Shown: positions 25,629 to 34,973 of the stretch, piece by piece
Layout: the number at the start of each line of letters is the position of its first letter
Position numbering within the stretch: the first letter of the stretch is position 1
Origin: Flavobacterium subsaxonicum WB 4.1-42 = DSM 21790
Lineage (GTDB): Bacteria > Bacteroidota > Bacteroidia > Flavobacteriales > Flavobacteriaceae
Length of the DNA stretch: 64,000 bases
NCBI RefSeq assembly: GCF_000422725.1
Contig: NZ_KE383910.1
Location: 1 to 64,000 of the forward strand
Direction of reading: 5' to 3'
Notes under the pieces: model-generated
What the model was told of the DNA's origin: nothing
The model's input: only the letters and a program-made list of their open reading frames with translations
Database searches by the model: none
Translations under genes and position numbers: made by a program

Positions 25629-25720
25629 TTCTAACTTTTGTTTGGATGTAGGCCGATTTATAAATTGAGCCCAAGGCAAATTAGGCCTACACCAAACATA
25701 GCAAATTACGCTTTAACAAA

Positions 25721-25751
25721 AAAAGCCCTTAAGAATTTCTTAAGGGCTTTT
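25721..25751 (-). terminator. Bidirectional terminator after glmS
   Basis: An 11-bp stem AAGCCCTTAAG/CTTAAGGGCTT with flanking A and T runs, 20 bases after the glmS stop. Confidence 0.8.
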
Positions 25752-25770
25752 GGTAAACTATATAAGCAGG

Positions 25771-27618
25771 TTACTCTACCGTAACCGATTTTGCTAAATT
25801 TCTTGGCTGGTCTACGTTACAGTTACGCATTACCGCAATGTGGTAGCTTAATAACTGTAGTGGTATGGTAGCCAACAGCGGCGACAGGGCATCGCTGGTT
25901 TCAGGAATTTCAATAACGTGGTCGGCCAGGGCTTTTACCTGAGTATCGCCTTTGGTTACAATGGCAATAATTTTACCGCTACGGGCTTTAATTTCCTGTA
26001 TGTTGCTTACAATCTTGTCGTAATGCTCCTGTTTTGGTGCAATAACCACAACCGGCATACGCTCGTCTATCAGTGCAATAGGGCCGTGCTTCATCTCTGC
26101 AGCAGGATAGCCTTCGGCATGTATGTACGATATTTCTTTTAGCTTAAGTGCACCCTCTAAAGCCACAGGATAGTTATACCCCCTGCCCAGGTAAATGCAG
26201 TTTGGCGCATCTTTATAAATAGATGCTATAGTTTGCACCTCTAAATTGGTCTCTAATGCCTGTTGCACTTTTTCAGGAATTAATTCCAGCTCCTGTAAGT
26301 AGCGGAAATAATCAGCCCTTGCCATAGTGCCTTTAGCACGCGATATACGCAATGCCATAAGGGTTAGCAACGTAATTTGGGTGGTAAATGCCTTGGTAGA
26401 CGCCACACCAATCTCAGGGCCTGCGTGTGTATAAGCGCCGCTGTGTGTTTCGCGGCTAATGCTCGAACCCACAACGTTACAAACACCAAATACAAACGCA
26501 CCGCGCTCTTTTGCCAGTTTAATGGCTGCAAGCGTATCGGCAGTTTCGCCCGATTGCGATATGGCAATTACCACATCATTCGGACGGATAACCGGGTTAC
26601 GGTACCTGAATTCCGACGCGTATTCTACCTCTACCGGTATGCGTGCAAACTCCTCAAAAATATATTCTGCCACAAGGCCGGCATGCCAGCTTGTACCACA
26701 GGCAATAATAATTATCCTGTCGGCGTTCATAAATTTCTGAAGGTTATCCTCCACGCCAGACACCTTTACAATACCCTCGTCTACCCTAAGCCTACCCCTA
26801 AAGGTATCTTTAATAGCGTTAGGCTGCTCGTAAATTTCTTTAAGCATAAAGTGGTCAAAACCACCTTTTTCTATCTGCTCCAGGTTCATTTGCAGTTCCT
26901 GGATATACGGGTCTACTAAAGAGTCGTCTTTAATCTTACGAATTTTAAGCGGCTTTTTAAGGCTGATGATTGCCATCTCCTCGTCATCTAAATACACCGC
27001 GTTTGGCGTATATTCGATAAACGGAGAAGCGTCAGACGCTACAAAAAACTCACCTTCGCCCACACCAATGGCAAGGGGGCTACCCAAACGTGCAGCCACA
27101 ATTTCATCGGGGTTTTGCTTATCAAAAACAGCAATAGCATAAGCGCCCACCACCTGGTTTAATGCAATTTGCACTGCTTTGCCCAGTTTAATGTGCTCTT
27201 GTTTTTTAACTTCTTCTATAAGGTTTACTAAAACCTCTGTATCGGTATCCGAATGAAATACGTACCCTCTTTTTATAAGCTCCTTTTTAAGGGGCTCGTA
27301 ATTTTCTATAATCCCGTTGTGTACAATAACTAAATTGCCCGAGTTAGAAAGATGGGGGTGCGAGTTAACATCGTTAGGTACACCATGTGTAGCCCAGCGT
27401 GTATGGCCAATGCCTATGTTGCCGGTAGTGGTTATCTCTTTTTCGGCACGAGCCTCTAAATCGCTAACCTTACCTTTAGTTTTGCTAAGTTTTAGCCCGG
27501 TTTCGTCATACAATACAACCCCGGCGCTATCATACCCTCTGTACTCCAGCCTTTTTAGGCCTTTAATTACAATGGGATATGCCTGCCTGTGACCTATGTA
27601 ACCTACAATTCCGCACAT
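25771..27618 (-). CDS. glmS: Glutamine--fructose-6-phosphate aminotransferase
   Basis: A 615-residue enzyme making glucosamine-6-phosphate for peptidoglycan and LPS. The N-terminal class II amidotransferase starts with the catalytic cysteine (MCGIVGYIGHRQAYP) and holds GHTRWATHG and HNGIIENY. Two SIS domains follow (IIACGTSWHAG, SQSGETADT, then LGRGYNYPVALEGALK). It ends DQPRNLAKSVTVE, the conserved C-terminus that forms the substrate lid. It is the last gene of a minus-strand run with the DUF4270 and GT5-like genes. No glmS ribozyme is expected, since the gene lies only 10 bp from its upstream neighbour. Confidence 0.96.
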   Translation of the reverse strand: MCGIVGYIGHRQAYPIVIKGLKRLEYRGYDSAGVVLYDETGLKLSKTKGKVSDLEARAEKEITTTGNIGIGHTRWATHGVPNDVNSHPHLSNSGNLVIVHNGIIENYEPLKKELIKRGYVFHSDTDTEVLVNLIEEVKKQEHIKLGKAVQIALNQVVGAYAIAVFDKQNPDEIVAARLGSPLAIGVGEGEFFVASDASPFIEYTPNAVYLDDEEMAIISLKKPLKIRKIKDDSLVDPYIQELQMNLEQIEKGGFDHFMLKEIYEQPNAIKDTFRGRLRVDEGIVKVSGVEDNLQKFMNADRIIIIACGTSWHAGLVAEYIFEEFARIPVEVEYASEFRYRNPVIRPNDVVIAISQSGETADTLAAIKLAKERGAFVFGVCNVVGSSISRETHSGAYTHAGPEIGVASTKAFTTQITLLTLMALRISRAKGTMARADYFRYLQELELIPEKVQQALETNLEVQTIASIYKDAPNCIYLGRGYNYPVALEGALKLKEISYIHAEGYPAAEMKHGPIALIDERMPVVVIAPKQEHYDKIVSNIQEIKARSGKIIAIVTKGDTQVKALADHVIEIPETSDALSPLLATIPLQLLSYHIAVMRNCNVDQPRNLAKSVTVE

Positions 27619-27628
27619 AATCTTTTAA

Positions 27629-29308
27629 TTATTCTGGTTTAGTGTAAAAAATTTCAAGCTTAAGTCGCTTGTCGTAATCAGCATCGCCTACAGGTATATT
27701 ACTACCGTAAAGGATGGTGCCGAATGGATGCATTACCGATGCAGCCGGTAAAGCCTGTACCTGTTGTGTACCGGCATAAAAAGGTGTTCTTACATAAGCG
27801 TTATTGGTAAGCTCTATACTCTCTGTAACATAAAGCGCCAGTTTAACGTTGGTAGAATCTTTATTTACCAGGTTGTTAATATGGTCGGTAATCCTCATTT
27901 TATACGTTTTTATCCTTTTGGTTGCCCCCGTACCCGAATAGGTATCGTAAAGGCCTCCAAAAATATATTTGTTAAATTTAGGAAAACCGCTAAGCGTGGT
28001 AACATCGGTATAAAAATCGTAAACAGGCCTTTTGTTTTTAACATCATATAAAAACAGCCTTATTGGCTCTTTAGCCTTTTGTCCTTCGGGGGCATAATCC
28101 ATAGCCGTTTCATCAACGGTAAAAATAAGGTTAGCCTCGTTAATAAGCACCCTGTTGCCACCATTGTTTATTGCCTTAAGGGCATCTATGGAGTTTTGGT
28201 TAATATCTATATAAGCCGCAGATCCTTCGCCACCCTTAACATACAATTTAGCATCTCCGGTTATGGGCGAAGAGTTATTTATTAGTTGAGTGTATAGTAT
28301 TGCAGAGTCTGTATCGTATGTATTCTCAAAAAAGTTAATGGTGTTGCCTGTAAGGTTAAGCACTAACGTTTTGCTGGTGTATTTTGTAGTACCGTCATCA
28401 TTTAAAACAATGGCACCGTTGCTGCGGGTTACATCGCGGTAGCGCAATGTAATAGTACCCTCTGCAAAACGTGGGGCTACCATAACACCCTGGCCGCCAA
28501 TTTGCTCTGCTTTAAAATAAATACCCCTAAAGTACTCTGTAAACACATTATTACTGGCAAGTTTACCGGTATCTTCCTGGTTTATAATAGCCTCCTGAAA
28601 TATGCTTTTATTTAACGGTAAAAACATGCCCGGGGCAAGCCTCTCAACCGTTTTAATATTCTGGTCGTTTGCCGTGGTAGATGCCTTACGGTCTATCTCA
28701 TCGGCACTTACAGTAAAATCAATATTAGGCAGCGTAGCGCCTGTGGCATCTACTAAAAGGCTTTCGCCGGCCTGCGCATCTATAAGTGGCTTATCGTTAT
28801 TATAATATCTTTGTGTAATATTGCCATTAGCAGCAGCATCGGTACCTCTTAAGTAGTAATTATTTTTTAGTACACTTAACCTAAATTGATCGGTACGGCT
28901 ACCGTAAACAGAATCGGTTATGGTATACGTACTTTCGCCATCGGCATCGGTGCTCGCAATAGTACTGTAATACGGCACATAAAGGTAAACCGAATCTAAT
29001 ACAGGCGTATCAAAAGTTGGTGCTGTAGTGGCAAGCTGCACCTGGGTAACATAGCTGGCAATGGTTTTGCCAAACACGGGATTTTTATAAACCCCAAGGG
29101 TATTAACCGTTAGGTTATTACTCTGCACATTGCCCAAAGGGCCATCGTAAGCAGATATGGCAGCGGTGTATTTTATAAGGCTGTTGTGTATGTCGCCATC
29201 TACAACATCAGATCCAAGCTCATTATAATCAGTATCGCAAGCAGACACTATAAAAACTAAACTTAAGGCAAAAAGAAAACTCTTTATTAGGGGAGACCTA
29301 TTATTCAT
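27629..29308 (-). CDS. DUF4270 family lipoprotein
   Basis: A 559-residue surface or periplasmic lipoprotein. The signal peptide ends in a lipobox with Cys24 (LSLVFIVSACDTDYNELGSD). The rest is beta-rich with the DUF4270 features: the N-terminal DTDYNELGSDVVDGD, a repeated LYVPYYS/LDSVYLYV segment, and a C-terminal ITDHINNLVNKDSTN..LALYVTES. In Flavobacteriaceae this gene is regularly placed between a glycogen synthase-like gene and glmS, exactly as here. Its role is not established. Confidence 0.85.
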   Translation of the reverse strand: MNNRSPLIKSFLFALSLVFIVSACDTDYNELGSDVVDGDIHNSLIKYTAAISAYDGPLGNVQSNNLTVNTLGVYKNPVFGKTIASYVTQVQLATTAPTFDTPVLDSVYLYVPYYSTIASTDADGESTYTITDSVYGSRTDQFRLSVLKNNYYLRGTDAAANGNITQRYYNNDKPLIDAQAGESLLVDATGATLPNIDFTVSADEIDRKASTTANDQNIKTVERLAPGMFLPLNKSIFQEAIINQEDTGKLASNNVFTEYFRGIYFKAEQIGGQGVMVAPRFAEGTITLRYRDVTRSNGAIVLNDDGTTKYTSKTLVLNLTGNTINFFENTYDTDSAILYTQLINNSSPITGDAKLYVKGGEGSAAYIDINQNSIDALKAINNGGNRVLINEANLIFTVDETAMDYAPEGQKAKEPIRLFLYDVKNKRPVYDFYTDVTTLSGFPKFNKYIFGGLYDTYSGTGATKRIKTYKMRITDHINNLVNKDSTNVKLALYVTESIELTNNAYVRTPFYAGTQQVQALPAASVMHPFGTILYGSNIPVGDADYDKRLKLEIFYTKPE

Positions 29309-29329
29309 ACAATTTTTTTAGGAGGTTTA

Positions 29330-30136
29330 CTATAAAACCTGATTTCTATAGAAATTAGTATATGCCGATGCAAAATTATCTTTCGGCACAAATTCCAGGA
29401 ATGGTTTTCCTGACGCTTCTATAAATGTAACAAGCTCATCAGACAGGTTGTCTGACGCTATAATAACGGCATCAGAGTGGGCAATACTTGCCTTCATGAT
29501 GTTTTGGTAGTTAGGCACCTCAAGCACGTTTACATCGCTTGCCGGTATATCGTCAAACAATACCTTTTTAAGCATCTCGTTATCCAGCGTGCCTTCAAAA
29601 CCCTGGCTGTATACAGATGTTACTATTTTAGTATCGGCAAAAAGCGCCTCATCTTTATAGTAATGTTTCATGTATACGGGCAGCATTGCGGCCATCCAGC
29701 CGTGCACGTGTATAATATCGGGCACCCAGTTAAGTTTCTTAACGGTTTCTACAACGCCTTTAGCAAAAAAAATAGCCCTCTCATCGTTGTCAGGGTACAG
29801 TACCCCGTCTTCGTCGCTAAAAGTTGCTTTTCTTTTAAAATACTCATCGTTGTCTATAAAGTACACCTGTATCCGTTCTTTCGGGATAGAAGCAACCTTA
29901 ATAATAAGTGGCATATCCATATCGTTAACCACAAGATTCATCCCCGATAGGCGGATAACCTCGTGCAACTGGTGTCTGCGTTCGTTTATGTTGCCATAAC
30001 GTGGCATAAAAATTCTTATCTGGCCGCCTTGGTCATTAATCATTTTCGGCACATCGTAAGACATTAACGAAACCTCATTCTCAGCCAAATAAGGCACAAC
30101 TTCAGATGATACGTACAATATCCTCTTATCCTCCAT
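29330..30136 (-). CDS. GT5-like (glycogen/starch synthase) N-terminal-domain protein, probably non-catalytic
   Basis: 268 residues, about half a full glycogen synthase. It matches the N-terminal GT5 Rossmann domain: ILYVSSEVVPYLAEN, the DNDERAIFFAKGVVE stretch, and DIIHVHGWMAAMLPVYMK, corresponding to the HxHDWHT motif. The C-terminal GT domain with the nucleotide-sugar and catalytic residues is missing, and the KxGGL ADP-glucose motif near the N-terminus is degenerate (ENEVSLMSYDV). The family is nevertheless conserved next to DUF4270, glmS and panC in this group, so a binding or regulatory role is more likely than a broken gene. Start: ATG 30136; an upstream TTG at 30142 is possible. Confidence 0.75.
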   Translation of the reverse strand: MEDKRILYVSSEVVPYLAENEVSLMSYDVPKMINDQGGQIRIFMPRYGNINERRHQLHEVIRLSGMNLVVNDMDMPLIIKVASIPKERIQVYFIDNDEYFKRKATFSDEDGVLYPDNDERAIFFAKGVVETVKKLNWVPDIIHVHGWMAAMLPVYMKHYYKDEALFADTKIVTSVYSQGFEGTLDNEMLKKVLFDDIPASDVNVLEVPNYQNIMKASIAHSDAVIIASDNLSDELVTFIEASGKPFLEFVPKDNFASAYTNFYRNQVL

Positions 30137-30173
30137 CTTCAATACTTAATTTATTTGGGTGTAAAAATTCATG

Positions 30174-30181
30174 CAAAATTA
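30174..30181 (-). promoter_or_regulatory. -7 box (TAATTTTG) for the GT5-like/DUF4270/glmS run
   Basis: On the minus strand TAATTTTG lies about 37 bases before the ATG at 30136, back to back with the panC promoter. Confidence 0.5.
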
Positions 30182-30187
30182 AACATT

Positions 30188-30219
30188 TTTGCGCAGTTTA
30201 TAACTATATATTAATTTTG
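30188..30219 (+). promoter_or_regulatory. Bacteroidota promoter for the panC operon
   Basis: TTTG at 30188-30191, a 20-base spacer and TAATTTTG at 30212-30219. The box ends one base before an upstream ATG (30221), so translation must start later, at ATG 30242. Confidence 0.65.
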
Positions 30220-30241
30220 CATGGTTAATAATACACACGCA

Positions 30242-31087
30242 ATGCTGATTTTCAACAAAAAAGACCTCCTGCAAAAGCACTTAACGCCCTATTTACAGGC
30301 TAATAGCCCAATAGGCTTTGTACCAACAATGGGCGCACTGCACAAAGGCCACCTCGCGCTTATGGAGCAATCCGTAAGCCAAAATGCCATAACGGTGGTA
30401 AGTATTTTTGTAAACCCCACACAATTTAACAACCCGGAGGACTTAGATAAGTACCCGCGCACCTTAGATGCCGATGCTGCAAAAATAGCAACCCTTAGCG
30501 ATGCTATTATTATCTTTGCCCCATCGGTAGACGAAATGTACGAGGGCCACACCCAGTCTGAGCATTATAGCTTCGACGGGCTCGAAAACCAGATGGAAGG
30601 CGCCCACCGCCCCGGCCATTTTGATGGCGTAGGCACCATAGTGAGCAAACTGTTTGACATTGTAAAGCCCACCAATGCTTATTTTGGCGAAAAAGACTTT
30701 CAGCAATTGCAAATTGTAAAGAAACTGGTACAAAAAAACCACATGCCCATTAATATTATTGGCTGCCCCATAAGCCGCGAAGCTAACGGCCTGGCAATGA
30801 GCTCCAGGAACGAGAGGCTTAGCGCCGATGAAAAACAGGGTGCCGCTTTTATTTACAAAACGCTTTTAGAAGCCCGCGATAAATTTAAAAATGAGGCCAT
30901 ACCCACTGTAATACAGTATGTTGAAAAAGCTTTTGCAAGCCACCCCGAATTTAAGCCCGATTATTTTGAAATTGCCCGCGAAGACACTTTAGAACCCGCA
31001 ACTTTAAAAGAAAATGCAAAATACAGGGCTTTTGTTGCAGTTTTTTTAGGCAATGTTAGGCTAATAGATAATATTTCATTAAATTGA
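30242..31087 (+). CDS. panC: Pantoate--beta-alanine ligase
   Basis: A 281-residue class I ligase that joins pantoate and beta-alanine to form pantothenate (vitamin B5), using ATP via pantoyl-adenylate. Seen: the HIGH-like VPTMGALHKGHLALM, the substrate segment FVNPTQFNNPEDLDKYPRT, YFGEKDFQQL, and the KMSKS-like AMSSRNERLS. The length is normal. The start at ATG 30242 is decided by the promoter box just upstream. The next gene, panD, supplies its beta-alanine substrate and lies 13 bp downstream. Confidence 0.95.
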   Translation: MLIFNKKDLLQKHLTPYLQANSPIGFVPTMGALHKGHLALMEQSVSQNAITVVSIFVNPTQFNNPEDLDKYPRTLDADAAKIATLSDAIIIFAPSVDEMYEGHTQSEHYSFDGLENQMEGAHRPGHFDGVGTIVSKLFDIVKPTNAYFGEKDFQQLQIVKKLVQKNHMPINIIGCPISREANGLAMSSRNERLSADEKQGAAFIYKTLLEARDKFKNEAIPTVIQYVEKAFASHPEFKPDYFEIAREDTLEPATLKENAKYRAFVAVFLGNVRLIDNISLN

Positions 31088-31100
31088 TTACCTTTGCGCC

Positions 31101-31451
31101 ATGCAAATTCAAGTTGTAAAATCCAAGATTCACCGCGTTAAGGTGACGGGAGCCGATTTAGACTATATAGGCAGCATTACTATAGACGAAGCGCTTATGG
31201 AGGCTGCGAATATGATTGAAGGTGAAAAAGTTTCGATAGTAAACGTTAATAACGGCGAACGCTTAGAAACTTATATTATTAAAGGAAACAGGAACAGTGG
31301 AGACATTACCCTAAACGGGCCTGCCGCAAGAAAGGTACAAAGGGGCGATATAATTATTATCATTTCTTACGGTATCCTGGATTTTGAAGAGGCCAAGACA
31401 TTTAAGCCCTCTATTGTGTTTCCTAACGAAACAGATAACACGCTAACGTAG
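31101..31451 (+). CDS. panD: Aspartate 1-decarboxylase
   Basis: A 116-residue pyruvoyl enzyme that makes beta-alanine from aspartate. The proenzyme is cleaved between Gly24 and Ser25, both present (DLDYIGSITID), and Ser25 becomes the pyruvoyl group. Other conserved parts: KIHRVKVTGADL, the N-G-x-R segment (VNNGERLETYIIKG) and NGPAARKVQRGD. It sits between panC and a flippase-like membrane gene in one operon. Confidence 0.95.
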   Translation: MQIQVVKSKIHRVKVTGADLDYIGSITIDEALMEAANMIEGEKVSIVNVNNGERLETYIIKGNRNSGDITLNGPAARKVQRGDIIIIISYGILDFEEAKTFKPSIVFPNETDNTLT

Positions 31452-31453
31452 TT

Positions 31454-32413
31454 TTGAAGAAAAAAATAACCCGCATTTTAAGTATACTACTCCCACTAAC
31501 CCTGGGAGTTTTTTTAATTATTTACAGCTACAGGCAGCTAACGCCAGAGCAGCTTGCCAACTTAGCCGTAAGCTTTAAAAATGCCGATTACCTGTATGTA
31601 TACCTTGGGTTGTTTGTGGGTGTTACCGGCTTTTTGGCCCGTGCCTACCGTTGGAAGTATACCCTGGCGCACATGGGCTACACTGCCCCCTTTCCTGTAA
31701 AGTTTGGTGCCGTGTGCATTACTTATTTAATGAACATGACCATACCCCGATCTGGCGAGGTTAGCCGCGCACTGGTGCTTAAGCGCTATGCCGGCGTACC
31801 GTTTGATAAGGGTTTGGGCACCATAATATCCGAAAGGGTGGTCGACCTTTTTATCCTGCTTTTTTGCATGGGCGGTACGGTGCTGCTGCAATTTAACGAT
31901 CTTAAAGAATATCTCTCTACCATACCCTTTCAAAAACTGCTGGTTTATGGCACGGTAGCACTGCTTTTGTTTATAAGCTCGGTGATTTTTTACATTTACT
32001 CTAAAGCAGAGTGGCTTAAAAAACTAAAATTAAAAATTTCCGGCCTTGTAGAGGGCGTGCTTAGTGTGTTTAAAATGCCCAACAAATGGCCTTTTTTACT
32101 GCTATCGGTTTATATATGGTTTACATACATATTGGTATTTTACATTACCATTTTTTGCCTGCCAGAAACGTCTAACCTAAGTTTTAGTGCTGTTGCCACA
32201 GCATTTGTTGTGGGCAGTATTGCCATTACTTTTAGCAATGGCGGTTTGGGTGTTTTTCCGGTTGCGGTGGCCAATATTTATGCCATGTACGGTATATCTT
32301 ACACAGCGGGCACAGCGTTTGGCTGGATCGTATGGGCATCTCAGGTAACTGTGATTATTTTTCTGGGGGGGCTGTCTTTTTTAATACTTCCGTTACTGTA
32401 TAGAAAAAAATAA
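31454..32413 (+). CDS. Lysylphosphatidylglycerol synthase TM region / UPF0104 flippase-like membrane protein
   Basis: A 319-residue integral membrane protein with about eight helices (ILSILLPLTLGVFLIIYSY, LYVYLGLFVGVTGFLARA, LLLSVYIWFTYILVFYITIFCL). Family hallmarks: RAYRWKYTL after helix 2 and MNMTIPRSGEVSRALVLKR, ending in a GGLGVFPVAVANI motif. It lacks the soluble aminoacyl-transferase domain of MprF, so it cannot be a full lysyl-PG synthase; lipid transport is the usual suggestion. It starts with TTG at 31454, two bases after the panD stop, so it is translationally coupled to the pan genes, a typical arrangement in Flavobacteriaceae. Confidence 0.82.
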   Translation: MKKKITRILSILLPLTLGVFLIIYSYRQLTPEQLANLAVSFKNADYLYVYLGLFVGVTGFLARAYRWKYTLAHMGYTAPFPVKFGAVCITYLMNMTIPRSGEVSRALVLKRYAGVPFDKGLGTIISERVVDLFILLFCMGGTVLLQFNDLKEYLSTIPFQKLLVYGTVALLLFISSVIFYIYSKAEWLKKLKLKISGLVEGVLSVFKMPNKWPFLLLSVYIWFTYILVFYITIFCLPETSNLSFSAVATAFVVGSIAITFSNGGLGVFPVAVANIYAMYGISYTAGTAFGWIVWASQVTVIIFLGGLSFLILPLLYRKK

Positions 32414-32456
32414 TCACTAAATTGCCTTGCTATTTTACCCCCTAAAATGTAATGCA

Positions 32457-33599
32457 ATGAAAAACAAACTACTAGTACTCATTTTGTTTGCCGCGCTGCC
32501 CTTATTTGCCCAGACAAGGACAGAGGAAATTATTTCTACAAAACTTAACGCAACGCGCGATATTACCATCACTTTCCCGCAATATTACGAAGAGGATAAA
32601 GGCAAAGTGTACCCCCTTTTACTGGTTTTGGATGGCGAGTACCTTGTAGAGCCCTTTAAAGGCATTATGCAGTACGCCAACTATTGGGATGACCTGCCCG
32701 AAGCTATTATTGTGGGCATTAACATGAATGAGGATAAGCAGCGCGAAGAAGATACCCGCATTAGCGAAACCACAGGCCTGCCCGAAGGCAGCAGCAACCA
32801 GTTTTACGAATTTATAAGCTCGGAACTTTTACCGTACCTGCAAAAAAAATACCGCATATCGCCGTTTAAAGTTATTGCGGGGCACGATGCCACAGCAGGT
32901 TTTTTAAACTTTTTCCTGTACAAGCAAGACCCGTTGTTTACAGGCTTTATTTGCTTTAGCCCTACCCTGGCCCCCGATATGGAAACCCAGGTGCCTACCA
33001 TGCTGGAGCAGGCTAAAAGGCCGGTATTTTTCTATATGGCAACATCTGATGGCGATGTAGAAAAAATGCAAAAAAGGATAATGACGTTTGATACCAACCT
33101 TAAAGCGGTAAAAAATCCTAACCTTAGGTACTTTTTCGAAAAATTTGGCGATGTATCGCATTACTCCCTTGTGCCTTATGGTGCGCCGGGTGCGCTGTAC
33201 AGCATGTTCTCGTCGTACAAGCCAATTTCATCAATAGAGTACCGCGATAAGATTGTTACCCTGAAATCGGGTTATGTAGACTATCTTAAAGAAAAATACC
33301 AGATTATAGAAAAAGACCTTGGCGTTAAAATGACGGTGCGTATTAACGACATTAAGGCGGTTGAGGCTGCTATTATGAAGAATACCATGTATGATGAGCT
33401 GCGCGACCTGGCCGACCTTGCCAAAAAAAATTACCCAAAAATGATTATTGGCGAGTATTATGATGGCCTGTATTACGAAATGACGGGCAACCTTAAAAAA
33501 GCCAAGAAAGTATATTTAAACAGTTACACGTATAAGAGCGTTGGCGATTATACAAAAGATTTTATGATAACCAGGGCAGAAGGCCTTAATGTGGATTAA
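32457..33599 (+). CDS. Esterase-like alpha/beta-hydrolase fold protein lacking the usual nucleophile serine
   Basis: A 380-residue exported protein with signal peptide MKNKLLVLILFAALPLFAQ. The N-terminal 270 residues match the PF00756 esterase family (ITFPQYYEEDKGKVYPLLLVLDGEY, AIIVGIN, then a C-terminal FGDVSHYSLVPYGAPGAL carrying the histidine). At the nucleophile elbow, where GHSxGG is expected, the sequence reads VIAGHDATAGFL, with Asp in place of Ser. Residues about 275-380 form a helical tail with a TPR-like end (YYEMTGNLKKAKKVYLNSYTY). It may be a non-catalytic member. It lies 6 bp before radA. Start at ATG 32457, where the signal peptide begins. Confidence 0.75.
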   Translation: MKNKLLVLILFAALPLFAQTRTEEIISTKLNATRDITITFPQYYEEDKGKVYPLLLVLDGEYLVEPFKGIMQYANYWDDLPEAIIVGINMNEDKQREEDTRISETTGLPEGSSNQFYEFISSELLPYLQKKYRISPFKVIAGHDATAGFLNFFLYKQDPLFTGFICFSPTLAPDMETQVPTMLEQAKRPVFFYMATSDGDVEKMQKRIMTFDTNLKAVKNPNLRYFFEKFGDVSHYSLVPYGAPGALYSMFSSYKPISSIEYRDKIVTLKSGYVDYLKEKYQIIEKDLGVKMTVRINDIKAVEAAIMKNTMYDELRDLADLAKKNYPKMIIGEYYDGLYYEMTGNLKKAKKVYLNSYTYKSVGDYTKDFMITRAEGLNVD

Positions 33600-33605
33600 T
33601 GTTGA

Positions 33606-34967
33606 ATGGCGAAAGTTAAAACGGCATTTTACTGCCAAAACTGTGGCACACAGTATGCCCGTTGGCAAGGACAGTGCAACTCCTGCAAGCAATGGAACAC
33701 CATTGTAGAGGAGATTATTCAGAAAGAAGAAAAAACAGCCTGGAAACCCACATCGGGCGATGGCAAAAGGGTGTCAAAACCTTTAAGGATTACCGAAATA
33801 GACAGCGCACATGAAGTGAGGCTGGATACTACCGATGGCGAACTTAACCGCGTGTTAGGCGGTGGCCTGGTACCGGGGTCGCTTACCCTTTTAGGCGGCG
33901 AACCGGGCATAGGCAAGAGTACGCTTATGCTGCAAATATCGCTTAAGCTGCCTTACCGCACCTTATACGTTAGCGGCGAAGAAAGCCAGAAGCAGATTAA
34001 AATGCGTGCCGAGCGTATTACGCCGTCGGCAGATAATTGCTTTATCTTAACCGAAACCAAAACCCAGAATATTTTTAAGCAGATAGAGGCCATAGAGCCG
34101 GAGGTGGTTATTATAGACTCCATCCAAACCCTGCATACCGATTATATTGAGTCGTCTCCCGGCAGTATATCCCAAATAAGGGAAACTACCGCCGAGCTTA
34201 TAAAATTTGCCAAAGAAAGCAATGTGCCCGTTATACTTATTGGCCACATTACTAAAGATGGCAGCATTGCCGGTCCAAAAATACTGGAGCACATGGTAGA
34301 TACCGTGCTGCAGTTTGAGGGCGACCGCAACCACGTGTACCGCATACTGCGTTCGCTTAAAAACCGTTTTGGCTCTACGGCCGAACTGGGCATTTACGAA
34401 ATGCTGGGCACCGGCCTGCGCGAAGTGGCTAACCCATCGGAAATTTTAATATCGCATAAAGAAGAAGAGCTTAGCGGTACCGCCATTGCCACAACGTTAG
34501 AGGGCATGCGCCCGTTAATGATAGAAATTCAGGCCTTGGTAAGCTCTGCCGTATACGGCACACCACAGCGCAGCACCACCGGCTATAATGCCAAAAGGCT
34601 CAACATGATATTGGCCGTTTTAGAAAAAAGGGCGGGCTTTAGGCTTGGTGCCAAAGACGTTTTTTTAAACGTAACCGGCGGTATAAATGTAGACGACCCT
34701 GCCATAGACCTTGCCGTTGTTGCCGCTATATTATCCAGTAACGAAGACATTCCGGTTAATAAAGACTACTGTTTTGCCGGCGAAATTGGCCTGTCGGGAG
34801 AGATTCGCCCGGTAAATAGAGCAGAACAACGCATACTGGAAGCAGAAAAGTTAGGATTTTCTACTATTTTTGTATCTAAGTACAACAAGATCTCATTAAA
34901 AAATACTTTAATAGAAATTAAACTGGTGGCAAAGATAGAAGATGTTGCAGCCCACCTTTTTGGTTAA
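33606..34967 (+). CDS. radA: DNA repair protein RadA
   Basis: A 453-residue RecA-like branch-migration ATPase used in recombinational repair. Order: a four-cysteine zinc finger (CQNCGTQYARWQGQCNSC), the RecA-type core with Walker A GGEPGIGKST at about 97-106, Walker B VVIIDSIQTL, the RadA-specific KNRFG motif near 251, and a C-terminal Lon-protease-like domain (FLNVTGGINVDDPAIDLAVV). The length is normal. It is close-packed (6 bp) between the esterase-like and transglycosylase genes. Confidence 0.96.
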   Translation: MAKVKTAFYCQNCGTQYARWQGQCNSCKQWNTIVEEIIQKEEKTAWKPTSGDGKRVSKPLRITEIDSAHEVRLDTTDGELNRVLGGGLVPGSLTLLGGEPGIGKSTLMLQISLKLPYRTLYVSGEESQKQIKMRAERITPSADNCFILTETKTQNIFKQIEAIEPEVVIIDSIQTLHTDYIESSPGSISQIRETTAELIKFAKESNVPVILIGHITKDGSIAGPKILEHMVDTVLQFEGDRNHVYRILRSLKNRFGSTAELGIYEMLGTGLREVANPSEILISHKEEELSGTAIATTLEGMRPLMIEIQALVSSAVYGTPQRSTTGYNAKRLNMILAVLEKRAGFRLGAKDVFLNVTGGINVDDPAIDLAVVAAILSSNEDIPVNKDYCFAGEIGLSGEIRPVNRAEQRILEAEKLGFSTIFVSKYNKISLKNTLIEIKLVAKIEDVAAHLFG

Positions 34968-34973
34968 AATTAC

